From positions 372,001 through 436,000 of the forward strand of contig NZ_JASCXJ010000001.1 in NCBI RefSeq assembly GCF_030271535.1: a stretch of 64,000 nt of DNA, read 5' to 3'. The DNA is from Nocardiopsis sp. ATB16-24. GTDB taxonomy: Bacteria; Actinomycetota; Actinomycetes; Streptosporangiales; Streptosporangiaceae. Both the position numbers and the translations under genes were made by a program. Positions 25,404-35,333 of this stretch are shown piece by piece. Each line of letters starts with the position of its first letter. Position 1 is the stretch's first letter. A model generated the notes under the pieces. That model was not told the origin of the DNA. It made no database searches and was given only the letters and a program-made list of their open reading frames with translations.

Positions 25404-26540
25404 ATGTCACCCTCACCGACCGAACCGGGCGACGGCGCCCCCTGGGTGGACCGCTGCGACGCGAGCGTCCGCTCCTGGGCGGACGAGGCGGTACGCCGCG
25501 TCGTGGCCGACGCCAACCGCTCAGCCGACACCCATCTGCACGTGTTCCCGCTTCCTCCGGAGTGGGGCATCGACCTCTACCTCAAGGACGAGTCGGTACA
25601 CCCCACCGGCAGCCTCAAGCACCGACTGGCCCGCTCGCTGTTCCTGTACGGGCTGGCCAACGGCTGGATTCGGGAGGACACCACCATCGTGGAGGCCAGT
25701 TCGGGCTCCACCGCGGTGTCGGAGGCCTACTTCGCACGACTCATCGGCCTGGACTTCATCACGGTCCTTCCCCGCAAGACCAGTCCGGAGAAGATCGCAC
25801 TGATCGAGCGGTACGGCGGGCGCTGTCACTTCGTGGACGCCCCTCCCGCGATGTACACCGAGGCCGAACGGCTGGCCGCCGAGACCGGGGGCCACTACAT
25901 GGACCAGTTCACCTACGCCGAACGGGCCACCGACTGGCGTGGCAACAACAACATCGCCGAGTCGATCTTCCAGCAGCTGGGGCTGGAGCGGCACCCCTGC
26001 CCCGAGTGGATCGTGGTGGGAGCGGGTACCGGCGGCACCTCCGCCACCATCGGCCGTTACCTGCGGTACCGACGCCTGGGCACCCGCCTGGCGGTGGTGG
26101 ACCCGGAGAACTCGGCCTTCTTCCCCGGCTGGGTGACCGGCACGACCGACTACGCCACCGGCATGCCCTCCCGGATCGAGGGGATCGGTCGACCCCGTAT
26201 GGAGCCGAGCTTCGTCCCCTCCGTGATCGACCTGATGATGCCCGTACCCGACGCGGCGAGCATCGCGGCGATGCGCCACCTGAACGACGTCACCGGACTG
26301 TCCGCCGGGGGTTCCACGGGCACCAACCTGTGGGGGGTGTGGCACCTGGTGGCCAGGATGCTCCGCGAGGGCCGCCAAGGCAGTGTGGTCACCCTGATCT
26401 GTGACGGCGGTGAGCGCTACCAGCACAGCTACTACAACGACGACTGGATCGCGGGCAAGGGCCTGGACCCCGCCCCCTACCGGAAGGCCATCGACCGCTT
26501 CCTGGCGGAGGGGGTCTGGGAACCGCCTCGGGCCCCCTGA
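25404..26540 (+). CDS. PLP-dependent cysteine synthase-family protein (Cds1-like)
   Basis: A 378-residue fold-type II PLP enzyme. The Schiff-base lysine lies in [11 protein letters not shown], the substrate loop in [12 protein letters not shown] and the phosphate-binding glycine loop in [27 protein letters not shown] and [11 protein letters not shown] are also conserved. The sequence resembles mycobacterial Cds1, a cysteine desulfhydrase that releases H2S, more than biosynthetic CysK/CysM; this is from recall of the family and not certain. ATG 25404 follows a TAGTCT hexamer by seven bases. Its stop is eight bases from the convergent parE stop. Confidence 0.85.
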   Translation: MSPSPTEPGDGAPWVDRCDASVRSWADEAVRRVVADANRSADTHLHVFPLPPEWGIDLYLKDESVHPTGSLKHRLARSLFLYGLANGWIREDTTIVEASSGSTAVSEAYFARLIGLDFITVLPRKTSPEKIALIERYGGRCHFVDAPPAMYTEAERLAAETGGHYMDQFTYAERATDWRGNNNIAESIFQQLGLERHPCPEWIVVGAGTGGTSATIGRYLRYRRLGTRLAVVDPENSAFFPGWVTGTTDYATGMPSRIEGIGRPRMEPSFVPSVIDLMMPVPDAASIAAMRHLNDVTGLSAGGSTGTNLWGVWHLVARMLREGRQGSVVTLICDGGERYQHSYYNDDWIAGKGLDPAPYRKAIDRFLAEGVWEPPRAP

Positions 26541-26548
26541 GGAAGGGC

Positions 26549-28654
26549 TCAGGTGTCGATGCGGGCCACGTCGAGTTCCTGTGCCCCCTCCTGGATGAAG
26601 CGGCGTCGCGGAGCCACCTCGTTGCCCATCAGCAGGTTGAACACCGAGGCGGCCTCCTCCGCCTGTTCCACCCGTATGCGGCGCAGGGTGCGGTGGCGTG
26701 GGTCCATCGTGGTCTCGGCCAGCTGGTCGGCGTCCATCTCCCCCAGCCCCTTGTAGCGCTGCACCGGATCCTTCCAGGCGATCTTGCGCTTCTCCAGATC
26801 CAGCAACGTGCGGTTGAGCTCGGCGTCGGAGTAGGTGTAGATGTAGCGGTCCTGGGGCTTGGCGCCACGCTTGCGCCGTGGGTTGGCCAGCTCGATGCGG
26901 TGCAGCGGGGGGACCGCCGCGTACACCCTTCCGGCCTCCAGCATGGGACGCATGTACCGGTAGATGAGCGTGAGCAGCAGGCAGCGGATGTGCGCCCCGT
27001 CCACGTCGGCGTCGGCCATGAGGATGATCCGGCCGTAGCGGGCGGCGTCGATGTCGAAGGTACGGCCCGATCCGGCACCGACCACCTGGAGGATGGCCGC
27101 GCACTCGGCGTTCTTGAGCATGTCGGCGACCGAGGCCTTCTGCACGTTGAGGATCTTGCCCCGGATCGGCAACAGCGCCTGGAACTCGGAGTCGCGGGCC
27201 AGCTTGGCCGTTCCCAGAGCCGAATCCCCCTCGACGATGAACAACTCGCTGTGCTCCAGCCCCTCACTGCGGCAGTCCACCAGCTTGGCGGGCAGCGCCG
27301 AGTTCTCCAGGGCGTTCTTGCGACGCTGGGTCTCGCGCTGCTGACGTGCGGCGAGACGGGCCTTGGCGGCCCCGACCACCTTCTCCAGAACCGCCCGGGC
27401 CTTGGCCTTCTCCGCCTTCTTGGTGGAGGTCAGGAACTCGCGCAGTTCCTTGCCGACCACCTGGGAGACGATCCTGGCCGCCGCCGAGGTACCGAGGATC
27501 TCCTTGGTCTGCCCCTCGAACTGGGGTTCGGGCAGGCGGACCGTGACGACCGCCGTGAGCCCCTCCTGGGTGTCGTCCTTGATGACGGGGTCGTCGCTGT
27601 TCCTGAGCAGCTTGGTCGCGCGCAGTTGGTCGTTGATGACCCGCACCAGGGCACGCTCGAAGCCGTTGATGTGGGTGCCGCCCTTGGGCGTGGCGATGAC
27701 GTTGACGAAGGAGCGCACGGTGGTGTCGTAGCCGGTGCCCCAGCGCAGGGCCACGTCCACGTCCAGACGCCGCTCGATGTCCGCGGGCACCATGTGCCCG
27801 GCCTCGTCCAGGACGGGCACGGTCTCGGTGAAGCTGCCGCTGCCCTGGATGCGCAGCACGTCGCTGATCGGCTCGTCGGGGGCCAGGAAGGTACAGAACT
27901 CGCTGATCCCGCCGTCGAAGCGGAACTCCTCCTCGTGGGGGGACTCGCCCTCGGTCCGCTCGTCGCGCACGGCGATGGTCAGCCCCGGTACGAGGAAGGC
28001 GGTCTGCCGGGCCCGCTCCAGCAGGGACTCCCGGGCGATCTCGGCGTCCTTGAGGAAGATCTGTGTGTCCGGCCAGAAGCGGATGCGGGTGCCGGTGATC
28101 TTCTTGGCCACCTTACGGACCTGTTCCAGCCCCGAGGCCGCGGTGAACCCGGCGTCGGGACCGGCCGCGTCGAAGCGCCCGGGGATCCCCCGGCGAAAGC
28201 TCATCGCGTGGGTGTGGCCCTGTCGGTCGACCTCCACGTCCATCCGAGAGGACAGAGCGTTGACCACCGACGCGCCCACGCCGTGCAGACCACCCGAGGC
28301 GGTGTAGGAACCCGAGCCGAACTTGCCGCCGGCGTGCAGCTTGGTCATGACCAGTTCCACACCCGGAAGGCCGGACTTGGGCTCGACGTCCACGGGGATG
28401 CCCCGGCCGTCGTCGCTCACCGACACCGACCCGTCAGCGTGCAGGGTGACGTCGATCCGCCCACAGAAGCCACCAAGGGCCTCGTCCACCGAGTTGTCGA
28501 TGATCTCCCACATGCAGTGGGTGAGGCCGCGGCTGTCGGTGGACCCGATGTACATGCCCGGCCGTTTGCGCACCGCCTCGAGACCTTCGAGGACCGACAG
28601 GTGTCGGGCGGAGTAATCCTCGGGGTCGTGGACGGCTGCGGTCAAGGCGGTCAC
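26549..28654 (-). CDS. parE: Topoisomerase IV-type subunit B (second GyrB/ParE)
   Basis: A 701-residue type IIA topoisomerase B subunit. The GHKL ATPase domain shows VLEGLEAVRKRPGMYIGST, EIIDNSVDEALGG and GRGIPVDVE; the TOPRIM domain has EGDSALGTAKLARD and DADVDGAHIRCL; the C-terminal YKGLGEMDADQLAETTMD is present. It provides ATP-driven strand passage together with ParC. GTG 28654 is chosen, with AGGAGAAG upstream; the longer open frame has no family match. The upstream 380 bases separate it from the divergent DUF7455 gene. Confidence 0.92.
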   Translation of the reverse strand: MTALTAAVHDPEDYSARHLSVLEGLEAVRKRPGMYIGSTDSRGLTHCMWEIIDNSVDEALGGFCGRIDVTLHADGSVSVSDDGRGIPVDVEPKSGLPGVELVMTKLHAGGKFGSGSYTASGGLHGVGASVVNALSSRMDVEVDRQGHTHAMSFRRGIPGRFDAAGPDAGFTAASGLEQVRKVAKKITGTRIRFWPDTQIFLKDAEIARESLLERARQTAFLVPGLTIAVRDERTEGESPHEEEFRFDGGISEFCTFLAPDEPISDVLRIQGSGSFTETVPVLDEAGHMVPADIERRLDVDVALRWGTGYDTTVRSFVNVIATPKGGTHINGFERALVRVINDQLRATKLLRNSDDPVIKDDTQEGLTAVVTVRLPEPQFEGQTKEILGTSAAARIVSQVVGKELREFLTSTKKAEKAKARAVLEKVVGAAKARLAARQQRETQRRKNALENSALPAKLVDCRSEGLEHSELFIVEGDSALGTAKLARDSEFQALLPIRGKILNVQKASVADMLKNAECAAILQVVGAGSGRTFDIDAARYGRIILMADADVDGAHIRCLLLTLIYRYMRPMLEAGRVYAAVPPLHRIELANPRRKRGAKPQDRYIYTYSDAELNRTLLDLEKRKIAWKDPVQRYKGLGEMDADQLAETTMDPRHRTLRRIRVEQAEEAASVFNLLMGNEVAPRRRFIQEGAQELDVARIDT

Positions 28655-29033
28655 TCGGACTTCTCCTGCGTTTTGAGGGCTGTCGGGGCGCTGATGCGGT
28701 GCGTGCCCTTTGTATCGCGCCGCACTGACATAGGGAGGCGGCGTGCCGGTCACTCGCTACCGCCGGGGATTCAGCGGGAGGACGGAGCCCGCCCCGCGCG
28801 AGACTACCACCTCCGCTGGATGCGACCTGGACACTCCACTTGTCCTCCTAGGGGGATGCGAAACCTCGACGCCGGGTACAACCAGACCAGAAGCGACGTC
28901 GAGCCAGAAAGGCCTTGCCAGGGCATCAACCAGACAGATTCCGCTGTCGGCGTACAAGGGATCAGGTTGGGAAGGTCCTGGTCGGGTTAAATGTTGTCAG
29001 AGGTGACTAACGCCGAGTATTGAGGATGGCGAA
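28655..29033. promoter_or_regulatory. Divergent intergenic region parE / DUF7455
   Basis: This 379-base gap holds the start signals of both genes. On the plus strand a TTAAAT hexamer near 28987-28992 is a candidate -10 for the DUF7455 gene. Toward parE only the ribosome-binding site is obvious. No gene, hairpin or repeat could be supported inside it. Confidence 0.35.
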
Positions 29034-29237
29034 GTGACTGGAACCCTTGCCCCCACCCAACCGCTCACGGCTGCTGACCGTTGCGACCGCTGTGGTGCAC
29101 AGGCCTATGTCCGCGTGCTGCTGAACTCCGGCGGTGAGCTCCTGTTCTGCGCTCACCACGCGCGCAAGCACGACGGCTCTCTCCGCAAGATCGCCTCGGA
29201 CATCCAGGACGAGACCGACAAGCTCAACAAGAGCTGA
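29034..29237 (+). CDS. DUF7455 zinc-ribbon-like small protein
   Basis: A 67-residue protein with the conserved actinobacterial sequence PLTAADRCDRCGAQAYVRV, SGGELLFCAHHARKH and KIASDIQDETDKL. The CxxC...CxxH pattern suggests one bound zinc. The family is nearly universal in actinomycetes, often near the principal sigma factor or parE, but its function is unknown. The start is GTG 29034 behind gaggatggcgaa. A strong terminator follows. Confidence 0.88.
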   Translation: MTGTLAPTQPLTAADRCDRCGAQAYVRVLLNSGGELLFCAHHARKHDGSLRKIASDIQDETDKLNKS

Positions 29238-29267
29238 ACGAACGAGCGTTAGCCACACGAACGGGAA

Positions 29268-29301
29268 CGAAGGCGGCGGTTCTGACGAACCGCCGCCTTC
29301 G
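29268..29301 (+). terminator. Bidirectional terminator
   Basis: Fifteen-base perfect arms (cgaaggcggcggttc / gaaccgccgccttcg) with a TGAC loop, between the convergent DUF7455 and GNAT genes, so it can serve both. Confidence 0.85.
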
Positions 29302-29307
29302 GCTCGT

Positions 29308-29961
29308 TCAGGGCAGGACCCGGTTGTGATACTCCGAGACCCCGACGAACCCGGAACGCTCGTATGACCGCAACGCGGAGACGTTGTCGGCGACCACGCA
29401 CAGATAGGCCCGGCGCGCGCCCCTGTCGTGGGCCCAGCCGAGCAGGTCGGCCAGAAGCCGGCCCGCCGTGCCCCGGCCGCGCGCGTGCGGTTCGGTGAAC
29501 ATCCCACAGACGCCCACCGACTCCCCGTCCAGCACCGCCGCGCCCCGCCCCAGACCCCGTTCCGCCACTCCGTAGGCGGTGCGGACCTGTCCGAGGATGC
29601 GCCTCTCGGGCCGATCCGCCCACGCCGGGCCGGGAGAGTCGTCGATCCGGGAGGTTCCCGGACCCTCGGGGCGCTCGTCGAGCTCACGGGCCAGGACCAA
29701 TGTGGGCTCCACCACCCTGTAACCGTGGTCGGCCAGACGCCGATCGACCGCCTCCTCCCCCGGCCACACCTGTACGCAGGGACGCAGCCCACGAGTGGAG
29801 TAACGAGAGGTGACCTCCGACACGTCCGCGTCGGGATCCACGACCAGCGCACAGTTGGCCCGTTTGGTGATCCCCTCCGCGAACCCGAACCACCAGCCGC
29901 CGCGCCTCTCCTCCTCGAAGGGCGGCCAGTCCCGCCTCACCCTTCGCGCCCACTCGTGCAC
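29308..29961 (-). CDS. GNAT-family N-acetyltransferase
   Basis: A 217-residue protein whose C-terminal half is a GNAT fold: VGVCGMFTEPHARGRGTAGR (acetyl-CoA pyrophosphate loop R-G-x-G-T/A), LLGWAHDRGARRAYLCVV and NVSALRSYERSGFVGVSEYH. The N-terminal half is more divergent. The acetyl acceptor is unknown. The start is GTG 29961. It is transcribed away from yaaA. Confidence 0.82.
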   Translation of the reverse strand: MHEWARRVRRDWPPFEEERRGGWWFGFAEGITKRANCALVVDPDADVSEVTSRYSTRGLRPCVQVWPGEEAVDRRLADHGYRVVEPTLVLARELDERPEGPGTSRIDDSPGPAWADRPERRILGQVRTAYGVAERGLGRGAAVLDGESVGVCGMFTEPHARGRGTAGRLLADLLGWAHDRGARRAYLCVVADNVSALRSYERSGFVGVSEYHNRVLP

Positions 29962-30143
29962 ACGTGCCCCTCTCCCCTGACGAAGGGGCTCATACTAGTG
30001 AAAAGACCGTCGCGGTCGTGCCTCTTCGACGGCACGCCCCACCGATCCGCCTCACCCCGCGCCCTCCTCCGGCCGGGGGCGTGCGCGAAAGCCCTACCAT
30101 GGGCGGGCCGTCACACGTCCGTGCCCACCTGGAAAGTCCCGAC

Positions 30144-30890
30144 ATGTTCATCCTGCTACCGCCGTCCGAGGGGAAGGCCACATCCGGAGAGGGGCCCTGT
30201 CTGGCCCTGGACGCGTTGACCCTCCCCGAACTGGCCGGGGCCCGCGAGAAGGTGATGGAGGCCCTGGTCGATCTGTGCGCGGGGCCCACGGACACGGCCC
30301 TGAAGACCCTGGGCATCAGCGTGAGACAGGCCGACGCGCTCAAACGCAACCTGGATCTGACCGCCGCACCCACGTTGCGTGCGGCGGACCTGTACACGGG
30401 CGTGCTCTACGACCGTCTCGGCCTGCCCGAACTGCCGGAAGCCGCGGGGCGGGTGCTGGTCTTCTCCGGCCTGTGGGGCGTGCTCGGCCCCGCCGACCGG
30501 GTCCCTCCCTACCGCCTGTCCATGGGTGTGAGGCTGCCGCCCCTGGGCGGTCTGGGCGCCTACTGGCGGCGTGCGCTCTCCGAACCCCTGAAGGAGATGG
30601 TCGCGGGCCGACTCCTGGTCGACTGCCGGTCGGCCTCCTACGTCACCGCCTTCGCGCCGGTCGACCGCGTGGCCGTCAAGGTGCTGCGTGAGCGCCTCGT
30701 GGACGGAGCGGTCCAGCGTTCGGTCGTCAGCCACATGGCGAAGGCCGCTCGGGGCGACGTCGCCCGTTCCCTCCTCCTGGAGGGTGTGGACGCCGACACC
30801 CCCGAGGAACTGCTCTCCGCCCTGCGGGACCTGGGGTACACGGCGGAACTTCCCGACCCACGCACCCTCAACGTGATCGTCCGCGACTGA
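30144..30890 (+). CDS. yaaA: YaaA-family peroxide stress protein
   Basis: A 248-residue member of the YaaA (DUF328) family. The N-terminal MFILLPPSEGKA is the signature, followed by YTGVLYDRLGLP, VFSGLWGVLGPADRVPPYRL and VDCRSASYVTAF. In E. coli YaaA lowers free iron and protects DNA during hydrogen peroxide stress. ATG 30144 begins the signature and has GGAAAG upstream; an upstream in-frame extension is not conserved. The 373-base stretch that follows (30891-31263) holds no gene that I can support, only the rpoD terminator. Confidence 0.88.
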   Translation: MFILLPPSEGKATSGEGPCLALDALTLPELAGAREKVMEALVDLCAGPTDTALKTLGISVRQADALKRNLDLTAAPTLRAADLYTGVLYDRLGLPELPEAAGRVLVFSGLWGVLGPADRVPPYRLSMGVRLPPLGGLGAYWRRALSEPLKEMVAGRLLVDCRSASYVTAFAPVDRVAVKVLRERLVDGAVQRSVVSHMAKAARGDVARSLLLEGVDADTPEELLSALRDLGYTAELPDPRTLNVIVRD

Positions 30891-31176
30891 ACCTCTCCCC
30901 AGGCCCACGCACGGCACGGGGGTCCACTCGACCATGGGAGACGTTCGGTCACACGACAAAGGAGCGGCGCGCCCGCCACTCCCCGTCACATAACGACTCG
31001 GTATCGCGACTTTATGCCTTACCTACAGCGTGTACGGCAGCATGGTCCTCGTCGGATGGATGACACATCGCCCCGAGGAAGGCCTCGGAGCACGGCAGAG
31101 GTCCTGGAGCACCACGGGGGATTGCTCCGGTACACGCGGGCATCGCCACACCCGCGCGGACCGTAGGGACGCCGGT

Positions 31177-31216
31177 CCCGATGCACCGTCCCGTCTGGTC
31201 GGAACGGTGCATCGGG
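31177..31216 (-). terminator. Terminator of the principal sigma factor gene
   Basis: Thirteen-base perfect arms (cccgatgcaccgt / acggtgcatcggg) with a 14-base loop, 48 bases past the sigma gene stop on the minus strand. Confidence 0.7.
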
Positions 31217-31263
31217 GCCGGCCCGGTCCTCGTGGTCCCGGGGCGGTCGACCGCCCGGACGGA

Positions 31264-32943
31264 CTAGTCCAGGTAGTCGCGGAGCACCTGCGAGCGCGAC
31301 GGGTGGCGGAGCTTGGACATCGTCTTGCTCTCGATCTGTCGGATGCGTTCGCGGGTGACCCCGTAGACCTTGCCGATCTCGTCCAAGGTCTTGGGCTGGC
31401 CGTCGGTGAGTCCGAAGCGCATGGACACCACACCCGCCTCCCGCTCGGAGAGCGTGTCCAGGACCGAGTGCAGTTGTTCCTGCAACAGGGTGAAACTGAC
31501 CGCCTCACCCGGCTGGATCGCCTCGGAGTCCTCGATCAGGTCACCGAACTCGCTGTCGCCGTCCTCACCCAACGGAGTGTGCAGTGAGATCGGCTCACGG
31601 CCGTACTTCTGTACCTCGACGACCTTCTCGGGGGTCATGTCGAGTTCCTTGGCCAGTTCCTCCGGGGTGGGCTCGCGACCCAGGTCCTGGAGCATCTGAC
31701 GCTGCACGCGGGCCAGCTTGTTGATGACCTCGACCATGTGCACCGGAATACGGATGGTGCGCGCCTGGTCGGCCATGGCACGGGTGATCGCCTGGCGGAT
31801 CCACCACGTCGCGTAGGTCGAGAACTTGAAGCCCTTGGTGTAGTCGAACTTCTCCACCGCACGGATCAGACCGAGGTTGCCCTCCTGGATCAGGTCCAGG
31901 AAGAGCATGCCGCGACCGGTGTAACGCTTGGCGAGCGACACCACCAGACGAAGGTTCGCCTCCAGCAGGTGCTTCTTGGCACGGCCTCCGTCCTCGGCGA
32001 TCCACTCCAGCTCGTCGCGCAACTCGAAGGAGAGGTGGTCGCCCTCCTCCGCCAGCTTCTCCTCGGCGAAGAGGCCGGCCTCGATGCGCTTGGCCAGCTC
32101 GACCTCCTGCTCGGCGTTGAGCAGCGGGACCTTACCGATCTGCTTGAGGTAGTCCTTGACCGGGTCCGCGGTCGCACCCGCCGCGACGACCTGTGCCGCG
32201 GGGGCGTCGTCGTCATCGTCGTAGAGGACGAAGGACTCGTCCTCGTTGGCGGGTTTCTTGTTGGGCGCGCCCACGACCTCGGGTTTGGCGGGCTTGGTGT
32301 CCTTGTCGGTGGGGTCCGGAGCGTCCTCGACCAGTTCCAGCTCGGCGCCGGTGTGTTCGAGGTCGTCCAGGCTCGCCTCGTCCTCGGTGAACTCGCCGTC
32401 CGCTGCGAGTTCGAGACCCTTCTTGGCGGTGGTCTTCTTCGTCGTGGTCTTCTTGGGCGCCGCCTTGGCGGTGCTCTTCTTGGGAGCCGCCTTCTTGGGA
32501 GCGGCCTTCTTGGCGGTGGTCTTCTTGGCGGTGGTCTTCTTGGGCGCCGCCTTCTCAGCGGTCTCGCCGGCCTCCGCCGCGGGGTCGACCACTTCGGTGA
32601 CCGTCTCGGGCTGTTCCTGGGCCGCCGCGGCACGGGCGGGCTTGGCGGCCTTGGTGGTCTTCACGGGCTTGGTCGAGGTGGACCGCGTAGTCGCCGACTT
32701 GCGCCGCGGCGTCTTGCGCCGGGAGGAGGCCGACTCCGGAACGAGCACGGTCACGCCCTCCTTCGCGAGGCTGCGGAGCACGGACTGCGCCTGCGACATC
32801 GGGATCTCGGCCTCTTCGAAGGCACGGCGCACGTCCTCGGGCTCAAGGAAGCCCTGGGACCGCCCACGCTCGATCAGCTGCTGAATGACGGGCTCTTGCA
32901 GTGACTCGGACTGCTTCGAGCGAGTCGAACTGGCAGATGACAC
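31264..32943 (-). CDS. hrdB: Principal RNA polymerase sigma factor (RpoD/HrdB)
   Basis: A 559-residue group 1 sigma factor. An N-terminal region ~1-70 and an Ala/Lys/Thr-rich segment precede the core: region 1.2 [17 protein letters not shown], region 2 [20 protein letters not shown] and [20 protein letters not shown], region 3 and region 4 with the helix-turn-helix [20 protein letters not shown]. It directs housekeeping transcription. The second GTG (32943) is chosen because GAGAGG lies five bases upstream; the GTG at 32949 overlaps that ribosome-binding site. Two copies of a 13-base repeat lie ~135-180 bases upstream. Confidence 0.95.
   Translation of the reverse strand: MSSASSTRSKQSESLQEPVIQQLIERGRSQGFLEPEDVRRAFEEAEIPMSQAQSVLRSLAKEGVTVLVPESASSRRKTPRRKSATTRSTSTKPVKTTKAAKPARAAAAQEQPETVTEVVDPAAEAGETAEKAAPKKTTAKKTTAKKAAPKKAAPKKSTAKAAPKKTTTKKTTAKKGLELAADGEFTEDEASLDDLEHTGAELELVEDAPDPTDKDTKPAKPEVVGAPNKKPANEDESFVLYDDDDDAPAAQVVAAGATADPVKDYLKQIGKVPLLNAEQEVELAKRIEAGLFAEEKLAEEGDHLSFELRDELEWIAEDGGRAKKHLLEANLRLVVSLAKRYTGRGMLFLDLIQEGNLGLIRAVEKFDYTKGFKFSTYATWWIRQAITRAMADQARTIRIPVHMVEVINKLARVQRQMLQDLGREPTPEELAKELDMTPEKVVEVQKYGREPISLHTPLGEDGDSEFGDLIEDSEAIQPGEAVSFTLLQEQLHSVLDTLSEREAGVVSMRFGLTDGQPKTLDEIGKVYGVTRERIRQIESKTMSKLRHPSRSQVLRDYLD
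32419..32553 (-). repeat. Low-complexity Lys/Ala/Thr repeat inside hrdB
   Basis: Degenerate short codon repeats encode about 45 residues of the type [15 protein letters not shown]. It is a basic, histone-tail-like segment in the non-conserved N-terminal part of the sigma factor. Such repeats vary in length between actinomycete species, presumably by slippage. Confidence 0.8.
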
Positions 32944-33078
32944 AAACACCTCTCGAACGGACGTGTGGCGAGATTGTCGGACCCGGTGGTCCGCCTGGCC
33001 GGGACCGGGCGACGACGCCCTCTCCCACCTGCGGCCTGGGATCGTCCCCCACTAGGACGGGGAAGCCGTTGGTTTTTC

Positions 33079-33125
33079 AGCGTATGCGCTCAGCGGAGAG
33101 TTCGCCCCTTCAAGCGTATGCGCTC
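33079..33125. repeat. Pair of 13-bp direct repeats upstream of hrdB
   Basis: AGCGTATGCGCTC occurs at 33079-33091 and 33113-33125, 34 bases apart (about three helical turns). Each copy contains a near-palindrome (AGCGtAtgCGCT). They lie in the 308-base gap between the PP2C phosphatase gene end and the hrdB start; no coding gene was found there. Read on the minus strand each copy also contains TACGCT, which could be a -10. They could be operator sites or tandem promoters for hrdB. Confidence 0.5.
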
Positions 33126-33251
33126 CGGGAGGTCACCCCCGTAGAGGATCACCCCCACGTCGCGGGGTGGAACGGCTTCTTCACTGTAGACAAGGCAATG
33201 GACTTGTTCGTACGGTCTGCTGTCGGTCTACCGCTCGGCCACGAACCGGTG

Positions 33252-35333
33252 CTACTGCTCCGGTGCCGAATCGATCACCGGAAGCTGAACTGCGAGCAGT
33301 GTGACGTCATCGTCCTGCTCATACCCATCGAGCATGCTCTCAACAAGGTACTCCAGCATCTGCTGTGGATCGCCCACCGCCTCCGGCGGAGCCGACGACG
33401 CGACATCGACGAGCTCACCGAGTCCGGAGTCGACGGACCGTTTGCGGTTCTCAACCAGTCCATCGGAATACAGGGCGACAGTGTTACCGGGTTGCACGAA
33501 GAATTTGTGATGCCCCCGTTCGGAACTGACTCCGAGCGGTGTGTCCGGTTCGGTGTCGAGCAGGAACGGACCCGCGTTGCCGGCCACGACCAGTGGTGGC
33601 AGGTGCCCCGCGTTGCTGAGGTCGAGCTGACCGGTGACCGGGTCCAGCACGAAGTAGACCAGGGTGGTCACCTGGTCCATACCCTCCGTCGCCGCGAACA
33701 TGCGGTCCAGCCCGGCGAGGACGTCGGCGGGCTCGGGCATGGAGAAGGCCAGGGCCCTCAGCGCGTTACGGATGCGACTCATCCCCGCCGCGGCGGGGAT
33801 GCCCTTGCCCATGACGTCGCCCAGCACCCCGGCGACGCGGCCGTCGGGAAGCGGAAAGGCGTCATACCAGTCCCCTCCGACCTGCACGTTCTGTGATCCC
33901 GACCGGTAGTAGGCGGCCAGCCGTACGCCGCGCACCTCCGGCAGTTCCTCGGGCAGCAGACTGCGCTGGAGTTCTTCTGCGGTGCTGTGCTCCTGCTCGT
34001 AGAGGGTGGCACGACCGATGGCCAACGCGCACTGACCGGCCAGGGCCTCCAGGAAGACGCGCTCTTCCTCGGTGATCTCCCGGGGTGTGGAGAAGGCGAA
34101 GCGCAGCGCGCCGATGGGACGGCCCGCGGCCATCATCGGCAGGGCGACCCAGGCCCTCTCCGGTGTGCTGCGGACCAGTTCGGCGACCTCGGGGGCGTCG
34201 TCGAGCAGCTCGGAGAGCCGTGCCGGATCGGCCGCCAGCCGGGGCACTCGGTCGGCGATCGCACGGGCCGCGATGTCGGGGTGGTCGAGCGGGAAGACGG
34301 AGCGGGGCAGCCGGTGGGCCCGCTCGGTGGCGATGGTGTGCAGCCGGAGACGGTCCCGGTCGAGCAGGACCACGCACGTGTGGTCGGCGCCCACTCCGGA
34401 ACGTCCGATCTCGGACATGGCGTTGACGACCTCGTCGGCGGTGAGCGCCTCGGCCAGGTCGGAGGTGGCCTTCTGTAGGCGCGCGGTGCGCATCGCCGCT
34501 TCGCTGAGCTGCTGGTTCAGGCGCCGTCGGAGTTCGTCGGCCTCCCGCTCGTTGGTGATGTCGGCCAGGGTGCCGACCCATTCCGCGGGGCGGGGACCGT
34601 CCATGATCGGGTGGGCGCGGGCCCGATAGTGCCCGTAACCGCCCGAGACCGTGCGCACACGGAACATGGCGTCGAAGGGGGTCACGTCCAGGACCGCGTC
34701 GTCCCAGGCTCGTTCGACCCGGGGGCGGTCGTCGGGGTGGAGGGCCTCCAGCCAACCGCGTCCCAGGTAACGTTCCGGCTCCTGTCCGGTGATACTCCGC
34801 CACTGGGGGCAGTCCTCCTGGATGTCACCGCCGGGGCCGGCGGTCCAGAAGATCTGGTTGCCCGCCTGTAGCAGGGCGCGCAGTCGTTGCTCGTGGCGTT
34901 GGGCCGGACCTCCGTCGTGCCCGGCGTCCTCGTCCTGGTCGACGCCGGGGACCGCGATGAGGGCGACACGGGACTCCCCCGTGTCCGGCGCGGTCACGGG
35001 GAACCAGGTCAGTTCCCACATCCGGCCCGTAGGCGCGCGGTAACGGCCGCGCACGACACGACCCTCCTCGCGCACCCCGTCCAGCCGGGTGTGGTGCTCG
35101 GCCGCCGCTTCGTGCTCACCGCTTTCGCGCAGCAGGTCGCCGGGGGTCCTGCCGAGACATTCGGCGGGGGTGCGCCCCAGGGCCGCGGCCAGGCACCGGT
35201 TGACCGTGTCGAAGACGCCGTCGGGGCCGAGCAGGGCGAATCCGACCGGAGAGTCGGTGAGAAGGGTCTTCACCGCGTCGGGGAGTTCCGTCCTGGTGGT
35301 CCGGGGCGGAGGAATGGACGTCTCGGCACTCAA
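33252..35333 (-). CDS. PAS-PAS-GAF-PP2C (SpoIIE-type) serine phosphatase
   Basis: A 693-residue signalling phosphatase. Two PAS-like domains (~20-125 and ~150-270: FALLGPDGVFDTVNRCLAAA; RALLQAGNQIFWTAGPGG) are followed by a GAF domain (~290-450: CVVLLDRDRLRLHTIATE) and a PP2C_SIG catalytic domain (~465-690) with GGDWYDAFPLPDG, GDVMGKGIPAAAGM, SNAGHLPPLVV, ALYSDGLVENR and EQDDDVTLLAVQL, carrying the metal-binding aspartates. No transmembrane segment is seen. Such RsbU-like enzymes dephosphorylate anti-sigma-factor antagonists in response to signals bound by PAS/GAF. The start is TTG 35333 with GGAGGTG nine bases upstream. Confidence 0.9.
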   Translation of the reverse strand: MSAETSIPPPRTTRTELPDAVKTLLTDSPVGFALLGPDGVFDTVNRCLAAALGRTPAECLGRTPGDLLRESGEHEAAAEHHTRLDGVREEGRVVRGRYRAPTGRMWELTWFPVTAPDTGESRVALIAVPGVDQDEDAGHDGGPAQRHEQRLRALLQAGNQIFWTAGPGGDIQEDCPQWRSITGQEPERYLGRGWLEALHPDDRPRVERAWDDAVLDVTPFDAMFRVRTVSGGYGHYRARAHPIMDGPRPAEWVGTLADITNEREADELRRRLNQQLSEAAMRTARLQKATSDLAEALTADEVVNAMSEIGRSGVGADHTCVVLLDRDRLRLHTIATERAHRLPRSVFPLDHPDIAARAIADRVPRLAADPARLSELLDDAPEVAELVRSTPERAWVALPMMAAGRPIGALRFAFSTPREITEEERVFLEALAGQCALAIGRATLYEQEHSTAEELQRSLLPEELPEVRGVRLAAYYRSGSQNVQVGGDWYDAFPLPDGRVAGVLGDVMGKGIPAAAGMSRIRNALRALAFSMPEPADVLAGLDRMFAATEGMDQVTTLVYFVLDPVTGQLDLSNAGHLPPLVVAGNAGPFLLDTEPDTPLGVSSERGHHKFFVQPGNTVALYSDGLVENRKRSVDSGLGELVDVASSAPPEAVGDPQQMLEYLVESMLDGYEQDDDVTLLAVQLPVIDSAPEQ

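Noticed and set aside
26693..28990. 765-codon open frame antisense to parE
   Set aside because: It is a mirror of parE; long antisense frames are expected at this GC content, and the parE product has full family motifs.
30891..31263. RNA gene between yaaA and hrdB
   Set aside because: The only structure seen is one hairpin just after hrdB, best explained as its terminator; no tRNA fold or conserved RNA was recognised.
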